Shown here one piece after another: positions 21,154-30,279 of a stretch of 64,000 nucleotides of DNA (positions within the stretch are counted from its first letter, which is position 1; each line of letters opens with the position of its first letter). The DNA comes from Pelagibacteraceae bacterium AG-430-E20 (GTDB lineage: Bacteria; Pseudomonadota; Alphaproteobacteria; Pelagibacterales; Pelagibacteraceae). A model generated the notes under the pieces. The model searched no databases and was not told where the DNA came from. It saw only the letters and a list, made by a program, of their open reading frames with translations. The translations under genes and the position numbers were made by a program. The stretch lies in the NCBI GenBank assembly GCA_003209915.1, contig QCOF01000002.1:62001-126000 (forward strand). Reading direction: 5' to 3'.

Positions 21154-22050
21154 ATGCACTTTGTCGAAAAAGAACCTGCTCAGAAAAGAATTGATTTTGA
21201 TAATAAATTAAAAACAAAAAAAATTTTAAGAGTACCAGGTGCTTACAACCCTCTGACTGCAAAGTTAGTTGAAGAAATAGGATACGACGCTGTTTATGTT
21301 TCGGGTGGAGTTATGGCAAATGATCTTGGTTTTCCAGATATAGGACTTACTACTTTACAAGATGTAAGCACAAGATCTTACTTAATATCAAGAGTAACAA
21401 ATCTTCCAACTATTGTTGATATTGATACAGGATTTAAATCTTGCAAAGAAACTATTGAAACATTTGAAGAATTTGGAATTACAGGAGTGCATTTAGAAGA
21501 TCAAATAGAAAGAAAAAGATGTGGACATTTAGATAACAAAGAATTGATTTCAATAGAAGCAATGGTAAAAAAAATTGAAGAATGTGTTGCTTCTAAAAAA
21601 GATCCAAATTTTAAAATTATCGCAAGATCTGATGCAAAAAGTGTAGAGGGTATTGATAAAATGATTGAGAGATGTAAGGCATATGTTGATGCTGGAGCTG
21701 AGATTATTTTTCCCGAAGCTTTGCAGGACGAAAAAGACTTTGAGAAAGTAAGAAAAGAACTCAATTGTTATCTGTTAGCTAATATGACTGAATTTGGAAA
21801 ATCAAAATTATTTAATTATAAAGAATTAGAAAACATAGGGTTTAATATAGTAATTTATCCTGTAACTACTCAAAGATTAGCTATGAAAAATGTAGAAGAT
21901 GGATTGAGAGACATTTATGTTAATGGACACCAGAACAACATAATAGATAAAATGCAGACAAGAAAGAGGCTTTATGAGCTTGTTGAATATGAAAAATATA
22001 ATTCATTAGATGAAAAAATTTATAACTTTAGTACAGAAGGACATGAATAA
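21154..22050 (+). CDS. prpB: 2-methylisocitrate lyase (isocitrate lyase/PEP mutase family)
   Basis: Cleaves 2-methylisocitrate to pyruvate and succinate. The catalytic loop KRCGH is at residues 121-125, with VDIDTGF before it and an early GAYNPLTAKLVEEIG segment. Length 298 fits PrpB rather than isocitrate lyase. Its stop shares a base with prpC, supporting the methylcitrate-cycle assignment. A dehydratase (PrpD or AcnD) is not in this window. Confidence 0.9.
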   Translation: MHFVEKEPAQKRIDFDNKLKTKKILRVPGAYNPLTAKLVEEIGYDAVYVSGGVMANDLGFPDIGLTTLQDVSTRSYLISRVTNLPTIVDIDTGFKSCKETIETFEEFGITGVHLEDQIERKRCGHLDNKELISIEAMVKKIEECVASKKDPNFKIIARSDAKSVEGIDKMIERCKAYVDAGAEIIFPEALQDEKDFEKVRKELNCYLLANMTEFGKSKLFNYKELENIGFNIVIYPVTTQRLAMKNVEDGLRDIYVNGHQNNIIDKMQTRKRLYELVEYEKYNSLDEKIYNFSTEGHE

Positions 22051-23174
22051 TGAGTGAAGATATCAAAAAGGGTTTGTTAGGAATTGTAGTTGATGAAACT
22101 GAAGTTTCTAAAGTTATGCCAGAAATTAATTCCCTGACTTACAGAGGTTATGCTGCTCAAGATTTGTGTGAATATTGTAAATTTGAGGAAGTGGCTTACT
22201 TAATTTTGAATAAGGATTTGCCAAACACAATTGAGCTTAGGAAATTTGAAAAAGAGGAAAAAAATAACAGAGAGTTATCGAAAAATTTATATGAAATAAT
22301 AAAACATATGCCAAAAAAATCACATCCCATGGACGTAGCCAGAACTGCTGTAAGTGTAATGGGATTAGAGGATAAAGAAACCCAAGATTCTTCACCAGAA
22401 GCTAATATGAGAAAGGCATTAAGAATTTTTGCAAAGACCCCCACTGCTTTAGCGGCGTTTTATAGGATTAGAAAAGGAAAAAAAATAATTAAACCTAAGA
22501 AATCTTTAACTTTTGCTGAAAACTTTTTTTATATGTGTTTTGGCAAAGTTCCACAAAAAGAGATTGTTAAAGCTTTTGACGTATCACTAATTCTTTATGC
22601 TGAACATAGTTTTAATGTTTCAACATTTACTGCAAGAACTATAACAAGTAGCTTATCAGACATTCATGGAGCAATTACAGGAGCTATTGCTAGTTTAAAA
22701 GGACCGTTGCATGGGGGTGCCAATGAAGAAGTTATGCACATGATGAATAAAATAAAAAAACCTGAGAATGCGTTAGAATGGATTAATAACGCTTTAAAAA
22801 ATAAAGAAGTAGTTATGGGTTTCGGTCATAGAGTTTATAAATCAGGAGACTCTAGAGTTCCAACCATGAGACAGTATTTTGGAAAAGTTGCTAAACTTAA
22901 GAAAGATAAAAAATTTGAGAAAATTTACGACATTGTTGAAAAAGTTATGATTAAAGAAAAAAATATTCATCCAAATGTTGATTATCCAACAGGTCCCACT
23001 TATCATTTAATGGGATTTGATACTGATTTTTTTACACCAATATTTGTTATTTCAAGAATAACTGGTTGGTCAGCTCATATCATGGAGCAACATGCTGCAA
23101 ATAAGTTAATTAGACCTTTAGCAAGCTATAAGGGTAGTAAGCATAGAAAAGTTCTTGAATTAAATCAGAGATAA
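22050..23174 (+). CDS. prpC: 2-methylcitrate synthase (citrate synthase family)
   Basis: Condenses propionyl-CoA with oxaloacetate. Citrate-synthase catalytic segments are YAEHSFNVSTFT, GFGHRVYK and GFDTDFFTP. The 374-residue length and the coupling (TAATG) to prpB mark it as the methylcitrate enzyme rather than GltA (about 430 residues). Together the two genes would channel propionyl-CoA to pyruvate and succinate. Confidence 0.92.
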   Translation: MSEDIKKGLLGIVVDETEVSKVMPEINSLTYRGYAAQDLCEYCKFEEVAYLILNKDLPNTIELRKFEKEEKNNRELSKNLYEIIKHMPKKSHPMDVARTAVSVMGLEDKETQDSSPEANMRKALRIFAKTPTALAAFYRIRKGKKIIKPKKSLTFAENFFYMCFGKVPQKEIVKAFDVSLILYAEHSFNVSTFTARTITSSLSDIHGAITGAIASLKGPLHGGANEEVMHMMNKIKKPENALEWINNALKNKEVVMGFGHRVYKSGDSRVPTMRQYFGKVAKLKKDKKFEKIYDIVEKVMIKEKNIHPNVDYPTGPTYHLMGFDTDFFTPIFVISRITGWSAHIMEQHAANKLIRPLASYKGSKHRKVLELNQR

Positions 23175-23185
23175 TTTCTAAAATA

Positions 23186-24217
23186 TTAACTAAACGCTTC
23201 GACCCATGTCCCTTGAGTAGATGCTTTAGAATATTCTGTTGCACGACCTTCAAAAAAGTTCATGTGCTCAACTGCATTAAGCATTGTATCTAACCAGCCT
23301 AAAGGGTTTTTATCTACATCATAAATAGCTTCTAAACCTAGTTGATCTAGTCTTCTATTAGCTATAAATCTTATGTAATCCTTAACATCTTTTGCAGTAA
23401 GACCTTCCATTGGACCCATTTCAAAAGCTAAGTCAATAAAAGCATCTTCGTGCTCTATAATTGTTCTGCAAGCTTCATAAATTTCTTTCTTCAATTTTGG
23501 CGTCCATATTTCAGGGTTTTCATTAATGAATTCTTTAAAAATTCTTATCATAGAATTACAGTGAAGAGTTTCATCTCTGACTGACCAAGTAACGATCTGA
23601 CCCATACCTTTCATCTTGTTATGTCTTGGAAAGTTTAACAAGATCGCAAAACTTGCAAATAACTGAAGTCCTTCAGTGAATGCACTAAATACAGCAACCG
23701 TTTTAGCAATATCTTCTTTTGAATTTACATTAAAGTTTTGCATGTAATCATATTTGTCTTTCATTTCTTTATACTTCATGAAAGCAGAATATTCAGATTC
23801 TGGCATTCCAATAGTATCTAAAAGATGTGAGTAAGCTGCCACATGAACTGTTTCCATTGAAGCAAAAGCAGTCATCATCATTAAAACTTCAGTTGGTTTA
23901 AAAACTGTTGTGTAATGTCTCAAGTAACAATTGTTTACCTCAACATCAGCTTGAGTAAAAAATCTAAAAATTTGTGTTAATAAATTTTTTTCTGATTGTG
24001 ATAAATTTTTTTGCCAATCTCTTACATCATCTCCTAAAGGAACCTCTTCTGGTAGCCAATGAATTCTTTGTTGAGTTAACCAAGCATCATAACACCAAGG
24101 ATATCTAAATGGTTTATAAACAGGATTCTCTACTAGTAATCCCATTTTTTTTGGTTGGATAATTTCTTTTTTTTCAGGTTGGATAATTTCTGAGTTTATT
24201 TTTTCGGCTACTGACAT
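23186..24217 (-). CDS. nrdB: ribonucleotide reductase, small (beta) subunit
   Basis: Class I radical-generating subunit. Helices carrying the di-iron ligands are visible (METVHVAAYSHLL with Glu/His and the likely radical Tyr, AFTEGLQLFASFA, RDETLHCNS). The start is taken as ATG 24217 (343 residues), because GAGGAG lies 8 nt upstream; a GTG at 24226 would sit on top of that site. The N-terminus holds a short repeat (EIIQPEKK then EIIQPKK). It overlaps the last codons of nrdA by 10 nt. Confidence 0.95.
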   Translation of the reverse strand: MSVAEKINSEIIQPEKKEIIQPKKMGLLVENPVYKPFRYPWCYDAWLTQQRIHWLPEEVPLGDDVRDWQKNLSQSEKNLLTQIFRFFTQADVEVNNCYLRHYTTVFKPTEVLMMMTAFASMETVHVAAYSHLLDTIGMPESEYSAFMKYKEMKDKYDYMQNFNVNSKEDIAKTVAVFSAFTEGLQLFASFAILLNFPRHNKMKGMGQIVTWSVRDETLHCNSMIRIFKEFINENPEIWTPKLKKEIYEACRTIIEHEDAFIDLAFEMGPMEGLTAKDVKDYIRFIANRRLDQLGLEAIYDVDKNPLGWLDTMLNAVEHMNFFEGRATEYSKASTQGTWVEAFS

Positions 24218-26145
24218 GATAGACACTCCTCGTATTCGGTTTCTTCAGTTTTGGTTGATTTATTTTTATAAACATTTGCCAAAATATCTGTTGACTTTGC
24301 ATCATTGATATTTTCAGCTCTTTGAATTGATTTTGATCTACAGTAATAAAGGCTCTTCAAACCTTTTTTCCAAGCATCAAAATGAATTTTATGAAGTTCT
24401 TTCTTATGAACATCGGCAGGTAAAAATAAATTTACTGATTGAGCTTGAGATATAAATGGAGTTCTGTCTCCACTTAACTCTATAATCCAATTTTGGTTTA
24501 ACTCAAATGCTGTTTTAAAAACATCTTTTTCTAAATCAGTTAAGAAATCTAAATGGGATATTGAACCTTGGTTAGTTGTGATACTTGACCAAGTTTCCTC
24601 ATCATTTTTGCCGTGGCTTTCTAAAATTTCCTCTAAATATCTATTTTTAACATTAAATGAACCAGATAAAGTTTTGTGGGTGTAACTATTAGCAGCTATA
24701 GGTTCTACTCCTGGTGATGCTCCACCACAAATAATAGAAATTGAAGCTGTCGGTGCTATTGCAGTTTTATTAGAAAATCTCTCTTGATAACCATATTCTG
24801 CAGCATCAGGACATGCCCCTCTTTCTTCTGCTAAATCTTTAGAGGCTTGATTTACTTTTGCATCTATATCTTTAAATATTTTTTTATTCCAAGACTTGGC
24901 CATTACAGACTCTAAAGGAATTCTATTTTTTTGTAGAAAAGAATGGAAACCCATCACACCTAATCCAACACTACGCTCTCTTTCAGCTGAGTACTTTGCA
25001 TCTTTAAATTGATCTGGGGCTTTGTTTATAAAATCAGATAAAACATTATCCAAAAATCTCATAACATCATTAATCATGTTTGGATCATCTTTCCACTCAT
25101 CATATTTTTCTAAGTTTAAAGATGATAGGCAACAAACTGCTGTTCTATCTCTACCATCTTTGTCTATTCCTGTTGGTAAAGTAATTTCACTACATAGATT
25201 AGAAGTTTTAACAGTTAGATTTGCTAACTTGTGATGTTGAGGAATTTGTCTGTTAACGGTATCAATATAAATTATATATGGTTCACCAGTTTCAATTCTT
25301 GCCGTCAACAATCTTATCCATAAGTTTCTTGCAGAAATAGTTTGTTGGATTGTTCCATCTGCAGGACTTTTTAATGCCCACTGTTCATCAGTTTCTACAG
25401 CTCTCATAAATGCATCTGAGACTAAAACACCATGATGTAAATTTAATGCTTTTCTATTTGGATCACCACCCGTTGGCCTTCTCATCTCTATAAATTCCTC
25501 TATTTCAGGATGATCAATTGGAAGATAACAAGCAGCAGACCCTCTTCTTAATGAGCCTTGGCTAATTGCCATGGTCAACGAGTCCATAACTTTAATAAAT
25601 GGAATTATTCCTGATGTCTTTCCAACTTTACCAATTTTTTCACCAATAGATCTTAAGTTACCCCAATAACTTCCGATACCACCACCTTTTGCAGCAAGCC
25701 AAACATTTTCACTCCATAAATCTAGAATACCTCCTAAGCTATCTGATGCTTCATTTAAAAAACAAGAAATAGGTAATCCTCTTTTAGTTCCACCATTTGA
25801 CAAAACTGGAGTTGCCGGCATAAACCAAAGGTTGCTTATGTAATTATAAATTCTTTGAGCATGAAGATTGTCATCAGCATAAGAACTTGCAACTCTAGCA
25901 AACAAATCTTGGAAAGATTCGTTGTGACCAAGATATCTATCTTTTAAAGTTGCTTTACCAAAGTCAGTTAGATTTGAGTCTTTTGAACGATCAATTTTAA
26001 TAATGATGCCTTTTTCATTTTGAAATAGTTCAGTTTCGTTATTTAGTGAGAAAAGATCAGGTCTTTTGTCTTTTGAAACCTCGTTTACTTGAGGGCTATA
26101 TTCAGAGACAGCTTTCTTTAGGGCCTGCGATAAAATTTTGTTCAT
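24208..26145 (-). CDS. nrdA: ribonucleotide reductase, large (alpha) subunit
   Basis: Reduces ribonucleotides. Recognised by GGGIGSYWGNLRSIGEKI, the SQGSLRRGSAACYLP active-site region, NLCSEITLPTG, a CCLSSLNL segment and a C-terminal redox pair ECLSCQ. ATG 26145 (MNKILSQALKKA) is preferred over the TTG at 26181. The 645-residue protein starts directly in the catalytic region and lacks the N-terminal ATP-cone (about 90-100 residues) found in many NrdA proteins, so activity control by dATP through that domain is unlikely. Confidence 0.95.
   Translation of the reverse strand: MNKILSQALKKAVSEYSPQVNEVSKDKRPDLFSLNNETELFQNEKGIIIKIDRSKDSNLTDFGKATLKDRYLGHNESFQDLFARVASSYADDNLHAQRIYNYISNLWFMPATPVLSNGGTKRGLPISCFLNEASDSLGGILDLWSENVWLAAKGGGIGSYWGNLRSIGEKIGKVGKTSGIIPFIKVMDSLTMAISQGSLRRGSAACYLPIDHPEIEEFIEMRRPTGGDPNRKALNLHHGVLVSDAFMRAVETDEQWALKSPADGTIQQTISARNLWIRLLTARIETGEPYIIYIDTVNRQIPQHHKLANLTVKTSNLCSEITLPTGIDKDGRDRTAVCCLSSLNLEKYDEWKDDPNMINDVMRFLDNVLSDFINKAPDQFKDAKYSAERERSVGLGVMGFHSFLQKNRIPLESVMAKSWNKKIFKDIDAKVNQASKDLAEERGACPDAAEYGYQERFSNKTAIAPTASISIICGGASPGVEPIAANSYTHKTLSGSFNVKNRYLEEILESHGKNDEETWSSITTNQGSISHLDFLTDLEKDVFKTAFELNQNWIIELSGDRTPFISQAQSVNLFLPADVHKKELHKIHFDAWKKGLKSLYYCRSKSIQRAENINDAKSTDILANVYKNKSTKTEETEYEECLSCQ
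24226..24231 (-). promoter_or_regulatory. Shine-Dalgarno of nrdB inside nrdA
   Basis: GAGGAG on the minus strand, 8 nt before ATG 24217 and inside the last codons of nrdA. It decides the nrdB start and couples the two subunits. Confidence 0.7.
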
Positions 26146-26166
26146 AACTTTTATTATATTTTGTTT

Positions 26167-26172
26167 ATTATA
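26167..26172 (-). promoter_or_regulatory. likely -10 box of nrdAB
   Basis: A perfect TATAAT on the minus strand, 21 nt before the nrdA ATG. A second TATAAT lies at 26153-26158. The -35 zone would fall at about 26190-26195, inside the proposed first NrdR box, and is weak (CCTACA). Confidence 0.4.
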
Positions 26173-26178
26173 CGAAAA

Positions 26179-26225
26179 CAACTACATGTTGTAGGCGTTA
26201 TGAGTTAATATACTATATAAACAGC
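26179..26225. promoter_or_regulatory. candidate NrdR box pair
   Basis: Two 16-bp sites, CAACTACATGTTGTAG (26179-26194) and ATACTATATAAACAGC (26210-26225), start exactly 31 bp apart, i.e. three helical turns. The known NrdR box consensus is acaCwAtATaTwGtgt. The first site keeps the core C-w-A-x-A-T-x-T-w-G, and the second matches mainly in its left half (ACTATATA). The pair lies upstream of nrdA over the likely promoter, where the ATP/dATP-responsive repressor NrdR binds in other bacteria. No nrdR gene is in the window. Confidence 0.6.
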
Positions 26226-26324
26226 AAATCAACAGAACATTTATAGAACGTGACAAATTATTTATCAATAAAAAAAATTAAAAAATTGCAATTAATTAAC
26301 ATAAAAGGGGTAAGAAATTAACAA

Positions 26325-27767
26325 ATGACACAAAATATTAAAATTGACCCCTACGGTTTCAGAGAATATGACGCGCGATGGTTGTATGAAGAAAACATAA
26401 ATAAAGCAGGAATAGAGAATCTTGGAAAAGGTCTAGGAACACAAATAATTAATCACACACACAAAAATAATCCTACAGTTATAGTTGGTCATGATTATCG
26501 TTCTTATAGTGAGGAGATAAAAAATGCTCTAAAAAAAGGTTTAATGTCAACTGGGTGTAACGTTGAAGATGTTGGGTTGTCATTATCACCAATGGTTTAT
26601 TTTGCACAATTTAATTTAAACTCTGATGCTGTTGCAATGGTAACTGCAAGTCATAATGAAAATGGATGGACTGGTGTTAAGATGGGTATCAAAAAAGGAT
26701 TAACTCATGCCCCAGAAGAAATGAAGGAATTAAAAGAAATTACATTAAATGAAAAATTTATATCAGGCAAAGGAAGTGAGAAACAAATTGAAAATTTCCA
26801 ACAAGTTTACAAAGAAGATTTAATCAAAAGTAATAAAATTAATAAAAAAATAACAGCTGTTGTTGCATGCGGTAATGGGACTGCCGGTATATTCGCTCCA
26901 GACATATTAAGAGGAATTGGTTGCGAAGTAATTGAACTAGATTGTAATTTAGACTGGACTTTTCCAAAATATAATCCTAACCCTGAAGATTTAGAGATGC
27001 TTCATGAAATAGCAAAATCTGTAAAAGAAAATAATGCTGATATAGGTTTTGGTTTTGATGGAGATGGTGATAGAGTTGGAGTGATTGACAACAAAGGTAA
27101 AGAGATATTTTCAGACAAAATTGGTTTATTGATTGCTAGAAACTTATCTACAAAACACCAGAATTCAAAGTTTGTAGTAGATGTTAAATCTACAGGTTTA
27201 TACGCAAAAGATAAAGTATTAGCAAAAAACAACTGTGATACGATTTATTGGAAAACGGGTCATTCTCATATTAAAAGAAAAGTTAATACAGAAAAAGCTT
27301 TGGCTGGGTTTGAAAAAAGTGGGCATTTCTTTTTTAATCAACCACTAGGTTACGGATACGATGATGGTATTAATTCTGCAATTCAGGTTTGTCATTTACT
27401 AAATAATCAAAATAAAGAAATGAGTGAAATTATTGATGAATTACCTATAACTTATCAATCACCTACTATGGCTCCTTTTTGTAAAGATGAAGAGAAATAT
27501 CAAGTGGTTGAGGAATTAGTAAAACAGGTGGAAAAAGTTAAAAGTGATAAAATTAAAATAGATGATCAGATCATATCTGAGATTTTAACTGTAAATGGAA
27601 TTAGATTTTCTTTTGAAGATGGTTCATGGGGTTTAATCAGAGCGTCATCTAATAAACCTTCATTGGTAGTTGTTACAGAAAGCCCAACTTCAGACAGTAG
27701 AAAGAAAAAAATCTTTGATTTTATTGATGATTTACTCCAAAAAAACTGGAAAAATTGGAGATTATGA
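26325..27767 (+). CDS. phosphomannomutase/phosphoglucomutase
   Basis: Alpha-D-phosphohexomutase of 480 residues that interconverts hexose-1-P and hexose-6-P. The phosphoserine is Ser109 in TASHN, the metal loop is DGDGDR (245-250), and the sugar-binding and phosphate-binding segments are GFEKSGHFFF and a late RASSNKPSL. The AlgC/ManB-type layout is clear, but Man versus Glc preference cannot be read. A good AGGGG Shine-Dalgarno precedes ATG 26325. It is transcribed away from nrdA, and a hairpin terminator follows. Confidence 0.9.
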   Translation: MTQNIKIDPYGFREYDARWLYEENINKAGIENLGKGLGTQIINHTHKNNPTVIVGHDYRSYSEEIKNALKKGLMSTGCNVEDVGLSLSPMVYFAQFNLNSDAVAMVTASHNENGWTGVKMGIKKGLTHAPEEMKELKEITLNEKFISGKGSEKQIENFQQVYKEDLIKSNKINKKITAVVACGNGTAGIFAPDILRGIGCEVIELDCNLDWTFPKYNPNPEDLEMLHEIAKSVKENNADIGFGFDGDGDRVGVIDNKGKEIFSDKIGLLIARNLSTKHQNSKFVVDVKSTGLYAKDKVLAKNNCDTIYWKTGHSHIKRKVNTEKALAGFEKSGHFFFNQPLGYGYDDGINSAIQVCHLLNNQNKEMSEIIDELPITYQSPTMAPFCKDEEKYQVVEELVKQVEKVKSDKIKIDDQIISEILTVNGIRFSFEDGSWGLIRASSNKPSLVVVTESPTSDSRKKKIFDFIDDLLQKNWKNWRL

Positions 27768-27851
27768 CCAAAAGATTTAAAGGTTAATAAACATCATTTT
27801 CAACTAATAAGTGTTCATAAAATTGTAAAGAATCATTTAAAATTACTTCAT

Positions 27852-27889
27852 GAGGTGATGGAGGGAGACTGAAGTCACCTCTTTTTTTT
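27852..27889 (+). terminator. rho-independent terminator after the phosphohexomutase
   Basis: Stem GAGGTGA (27852-27858) pairs with TCACCTC (27875-27881) over a 16-nt purine-rich loop, followed by eight T. The rest of the 162-nt gap up to the next gene shows nothing I recognise. Confidence 0.75.
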
Positions 27890-27929
27890 GAGTAATTTAT
27901 AAACTCTAATTTTCCTATATACCTAAATA

Positions 27930-28130
27930 ATGGCAGATAAAAAAATAAGATCCGTTGCAAAAACTTTTTCTTGGAGGCTTTTTATTTTTATTTATTGGGT
28001 AATATTTGGCTACATTTATACCGGAACATTTGTGGGAGCTGGAATTTTAGGGGTTGGATCAATTATTCCACTTTTTTTCTATTACTTTCATGAGCGAATT
28101 TGGAACAAAGTTAAATGGGGCACCAATTAA
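27930..28130 (+). CDS. DUF2061 small membrane protein
   Basis: A 66-residue protein with RSVAKTFSWRLF near the N-terminus, two hydrophobic helices (about 18-34 and 36-51) and the family ending HERIWNKVKWG. This is the DUF2061 pattern, probably an inner-membrane protein. Function is unknown. Its stop codon overlaps the stop of the convergent malonyl-CoA decarboxylase gene in a shared TTAA. Confidence 0.85.
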   Translation: MADKKIRSVAKTFSWRLFIFIYWVIFGYIYTGTFVGAGILGVGSIIPLFFYYFHERIWNKVKWGTN

Positions 28131-29440
28131 ATAAACTTTTTAAGTTTATCTGAGACTATTACTTTTTTGTTATTGATATAATCCTCATGATTTTTTTCTA
28201 TATTTTTAAGTTCATATAAATAATTTACCATAACGCCAAAAGATCTATTAAAACCAACTTCTGATACATTGGCATTTATATTTATATCCTCAACTATAGC
28301 TCCATTTCCTAGATGAAATCTTGTTACATCATTAATAGGTAATTGCTTATGATTTTTTTCATTTATCAAATAGTGGGCTACTAGTTTTAAAATAGCATCC
28401 TTATTAGATACAATTCTTGTATCACCAATTCTTAAATCTGGAGATTTTAAGAAAGATATATTTTCTAAAGGAATGTTTTCTAGAATATTTTTTATTTTAT
28501 TGTCTTCTAAATATGAAAACCAATCTCTAAAACCTGGAATGGGTGACAAAGTTCCAAAGTGTTTTATGTTAGGTAATTCTTCTTGGATTTCATAAACAAC
28601 TCTTTTAATTAAAAAATTTCCTAAAGTAACTCTTGATAAACCTTCTTGACAGTTACTTATAGAATAAAATGTTGCAGTATCATAATTTTTATTTCCAGTT
28701 GAGTGTGGCTTTGTAATTTCTTGTATCGATTTACCTAGACCATTTGTAAGTGCTACTTGAACAAATATTATGGGCTCGTCTTCAAGTGCTGGATGAAAAT
28801 ATGAAAAAAATCTTCTATCCTCCCCTAGCCTTCTCTTCAGTTCATCCATATCTTTAATTTTGTGAACTCTCTCGTATTTTATAATTTTTTCTAAAACGGC
28901 TGCTTTTGTATCCCAAGTAATTTTGGCTAATCTTAAAAACCCAGGATTAAACCACGACTTAAATAGTTCTCTTAAATCGTCATCCAAAGGTTTCAATTCT
29001 GAATTCTCTTTTAGCACTTTCAATAAATCTTCTCTTAATGAGACTATGGTAGAGATACCATTCGGAGCCATATTCATTCTTCTAAATAGTTCTCTTCTTT
29101 TTCCTTCAGATACTATAAATAAATTAAATAAATTTTTATCATTTTGAGTTTTTTGATAAGTTTCTATAGCTTCTGATACCTTCGTATGACTGGGTTTAAA
29201 TTTCTCGTTAATTTTTTTAAAAAAAGCTAGTTTATTTTCAGGAGTAAGTGTTTGATAAAGATCAGTCACATCCCTTGCAACAGTAATTCCAAAAGCGGCA
29301 CCTTTGTTAGAGATTAAATCATCACATAAAGACAGTATTGTTTCTAAATCATTCTTTTTAAGCTCAGTTTTCTTAAATAATTTTTGACCTACATCGGCAA
29401 TGGATGAAATGATATCTTTTAAGTTAAAAATGTTTTTCAT
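28127..29440 (-). CDS. malonyl-CoA decarboxylase
   Basis: Decarboxylates malonyl-CoA to acetyl-CoA. The C-terminal catalytic domain holds HFGTLSPIPGF (294-304), with Ser299 equivalent to the catalytic serine, and FHLGNGA with His376 equivalent to the catalytic histidine of the human enzyme. The N-terminal half is the helical MCD domain. Length 437 is in range. It lies 2 nt downstream of a TauE/SafE permease gene; this could imply linked import or export of an organic acid, but that is inference. Confidence 0.92.
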   Translation of the reverse strand: MKNIFNLKDIISSIADVGQKLFKKTELKKNDLETILSLCDDLISNKGAAFGITVARDVTDLYQTLTPENKLAFFKKINEKFKPSHTKVSEAIETYQKTQNDKNLFNLFIVSEGKRRELFRRMNMAPNGISTIVSLREDLLKVLKENSELKPLDDDLRELFKSWFNPGFLRLAKITWDTKAAVLEKIIKYERVHKIKDMDELKRRLGEDRRFFSYFHPALEDEPIIFVQVALTNGLGKSIQEITKPHSTGNKNYDTATFYSISNCQEGLSRVTLGNFLIKRVVYEIQEELPNIKHFGTLSPIPGFRDWFSYLEDNKIKNILENIPLENISFLKSPDLRIGDTRIVSNKDAILKLVAHYLINEKNHKQLPINDVTRFHLGNGAIVEDININANVSEVGFNRSFGVMVNYLYELKNIEKNHEDYINNKKVIVSDKLKKFI

Positions 29441-29442
29441 CT

Positions 29443-30279
29443 CTAATTTATACTTAAATATTCAAAAAAAGATCTAATCGAGACAATGATCAAAAATGAT
29501 CCAAAAATCTTGCTCAATAAACCTTTATTAATTTTATATACTGCTTTAGCACCCACACGTGCCATTAACATCGTCACAGGAACAAATACAGCGAATCCTA
29601 ATAAATTAATGTAGCCCAAACTAAAAGGTGTGTTTATATTATCAATGATCTTACCACTAATTATCATTGTGGTAGTTCCTGTTACAGCAATCAAAAAACC
29701 AACTGCTGCTGCTGTACCAATAGATTTTCTTATGTCATAACCAAAAGTTCTCATAAAAGGAACCATTAATGATCCACCACCTATTCCAAGTGGCACAGAA
29801 ATAAACCCGATTACAATTCCAGAGATGTTTTTAATTAAATCAGAAATTTTCTTAGGATTTTCAACGAGTTTCTCTCTTAAAAAAATAAAAAATACTCCAA
29901 CTAAAAAAGCAAAAATTGAAAAAAATAAAACCAACGCTGGAGTTTTTAAGTTAACAGCTAAAAATGTACCAGCAATAACTCCTATTAAAATAAATATTCC
30001 AAACGATTTAACCATGTTGAAATCAACTGCATCATGTTCCATATGTGTCTTTGTTGAAATGATTGATGTAGGGACAATAATTGCTAATGAAGTTCCAACT
30101 GAAAGATGCATTCTTGTAACGATATCAAAATTTAAAACTGTAAAAGCGTAATATAAAGCTGGAACCATTATTATTCCTCCACCAACACCCAATAAGCCAG
30201 CCATAAAACCAGCTACTGCTGCAGCAATAGCTAACACGACTAATAAATTTATAATTTCATTAATATTTGAGATATCCAT
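29443..30279 (-). CDS. TauE/SafE family membrane permease
   Basis: A 278-residue polytopic protein of the TauE/SafE (DUF81) family. The duplicated family glycine motifs are GLLGVGGGIIMVP (about 29-41) and SVPLGIGGGSLMVP in the second half, and about eight hydrophobic helices can be traced. Family members export sulfite, sulfoacetate or other organosulfur and organic anions; the substrate here is not determined. It overlaps dusA by 1 nt and precedes malonyl-CoA decarboxylase by 2 nt. Confidence 0.87.
   Translation of the reverse strand: MDISNINEIINLLVVLAIAAAVAGFMAGLLGVGGGIIMVPALYYAFTVLNFDIVTRMHLSVGTSLAIIVPTSIISTKTHMEHDAVDFNMVKSFGIFILIGVIAGTFLAVNLKTPALVLFFSIFAFLVGVFFIFLREKLVENPKKISDLIKNISGIVIGFISVPLGIGGGSLMVPFMRTFGYDIRKSIGTAAAVGFLIAVTGTTTMIISGKIIDNINTPFSLGYINLLGFAVFVPVTMLMARVGAKAVYKINKGLLSKIFGSFLIIVSIRSFFEYLSIN

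Noticed and set aside
24144-24192. Short tandem repeat coding for EIIQPEKK/EIIQPKK at the NrdB N-terminus
   Set aside because: Only two imperfect copies in a disordered N-terminal tail; no evidence of function or mobility.
27768-27929. Riboswitch or small RNA in the gap before the DUF2061 gene
   Set aside because: Only a single terminator hairpin is clear; no known riboswitch core could be recognised, and the downstream gene has no ligand-linked function.
29825-30151. 108-codon plus-strand frame inside the TauE/SafE gene
   Set aside because: Shadow of the permease; low-complexity Lys/Thr/Ile composition and no ribosome site.
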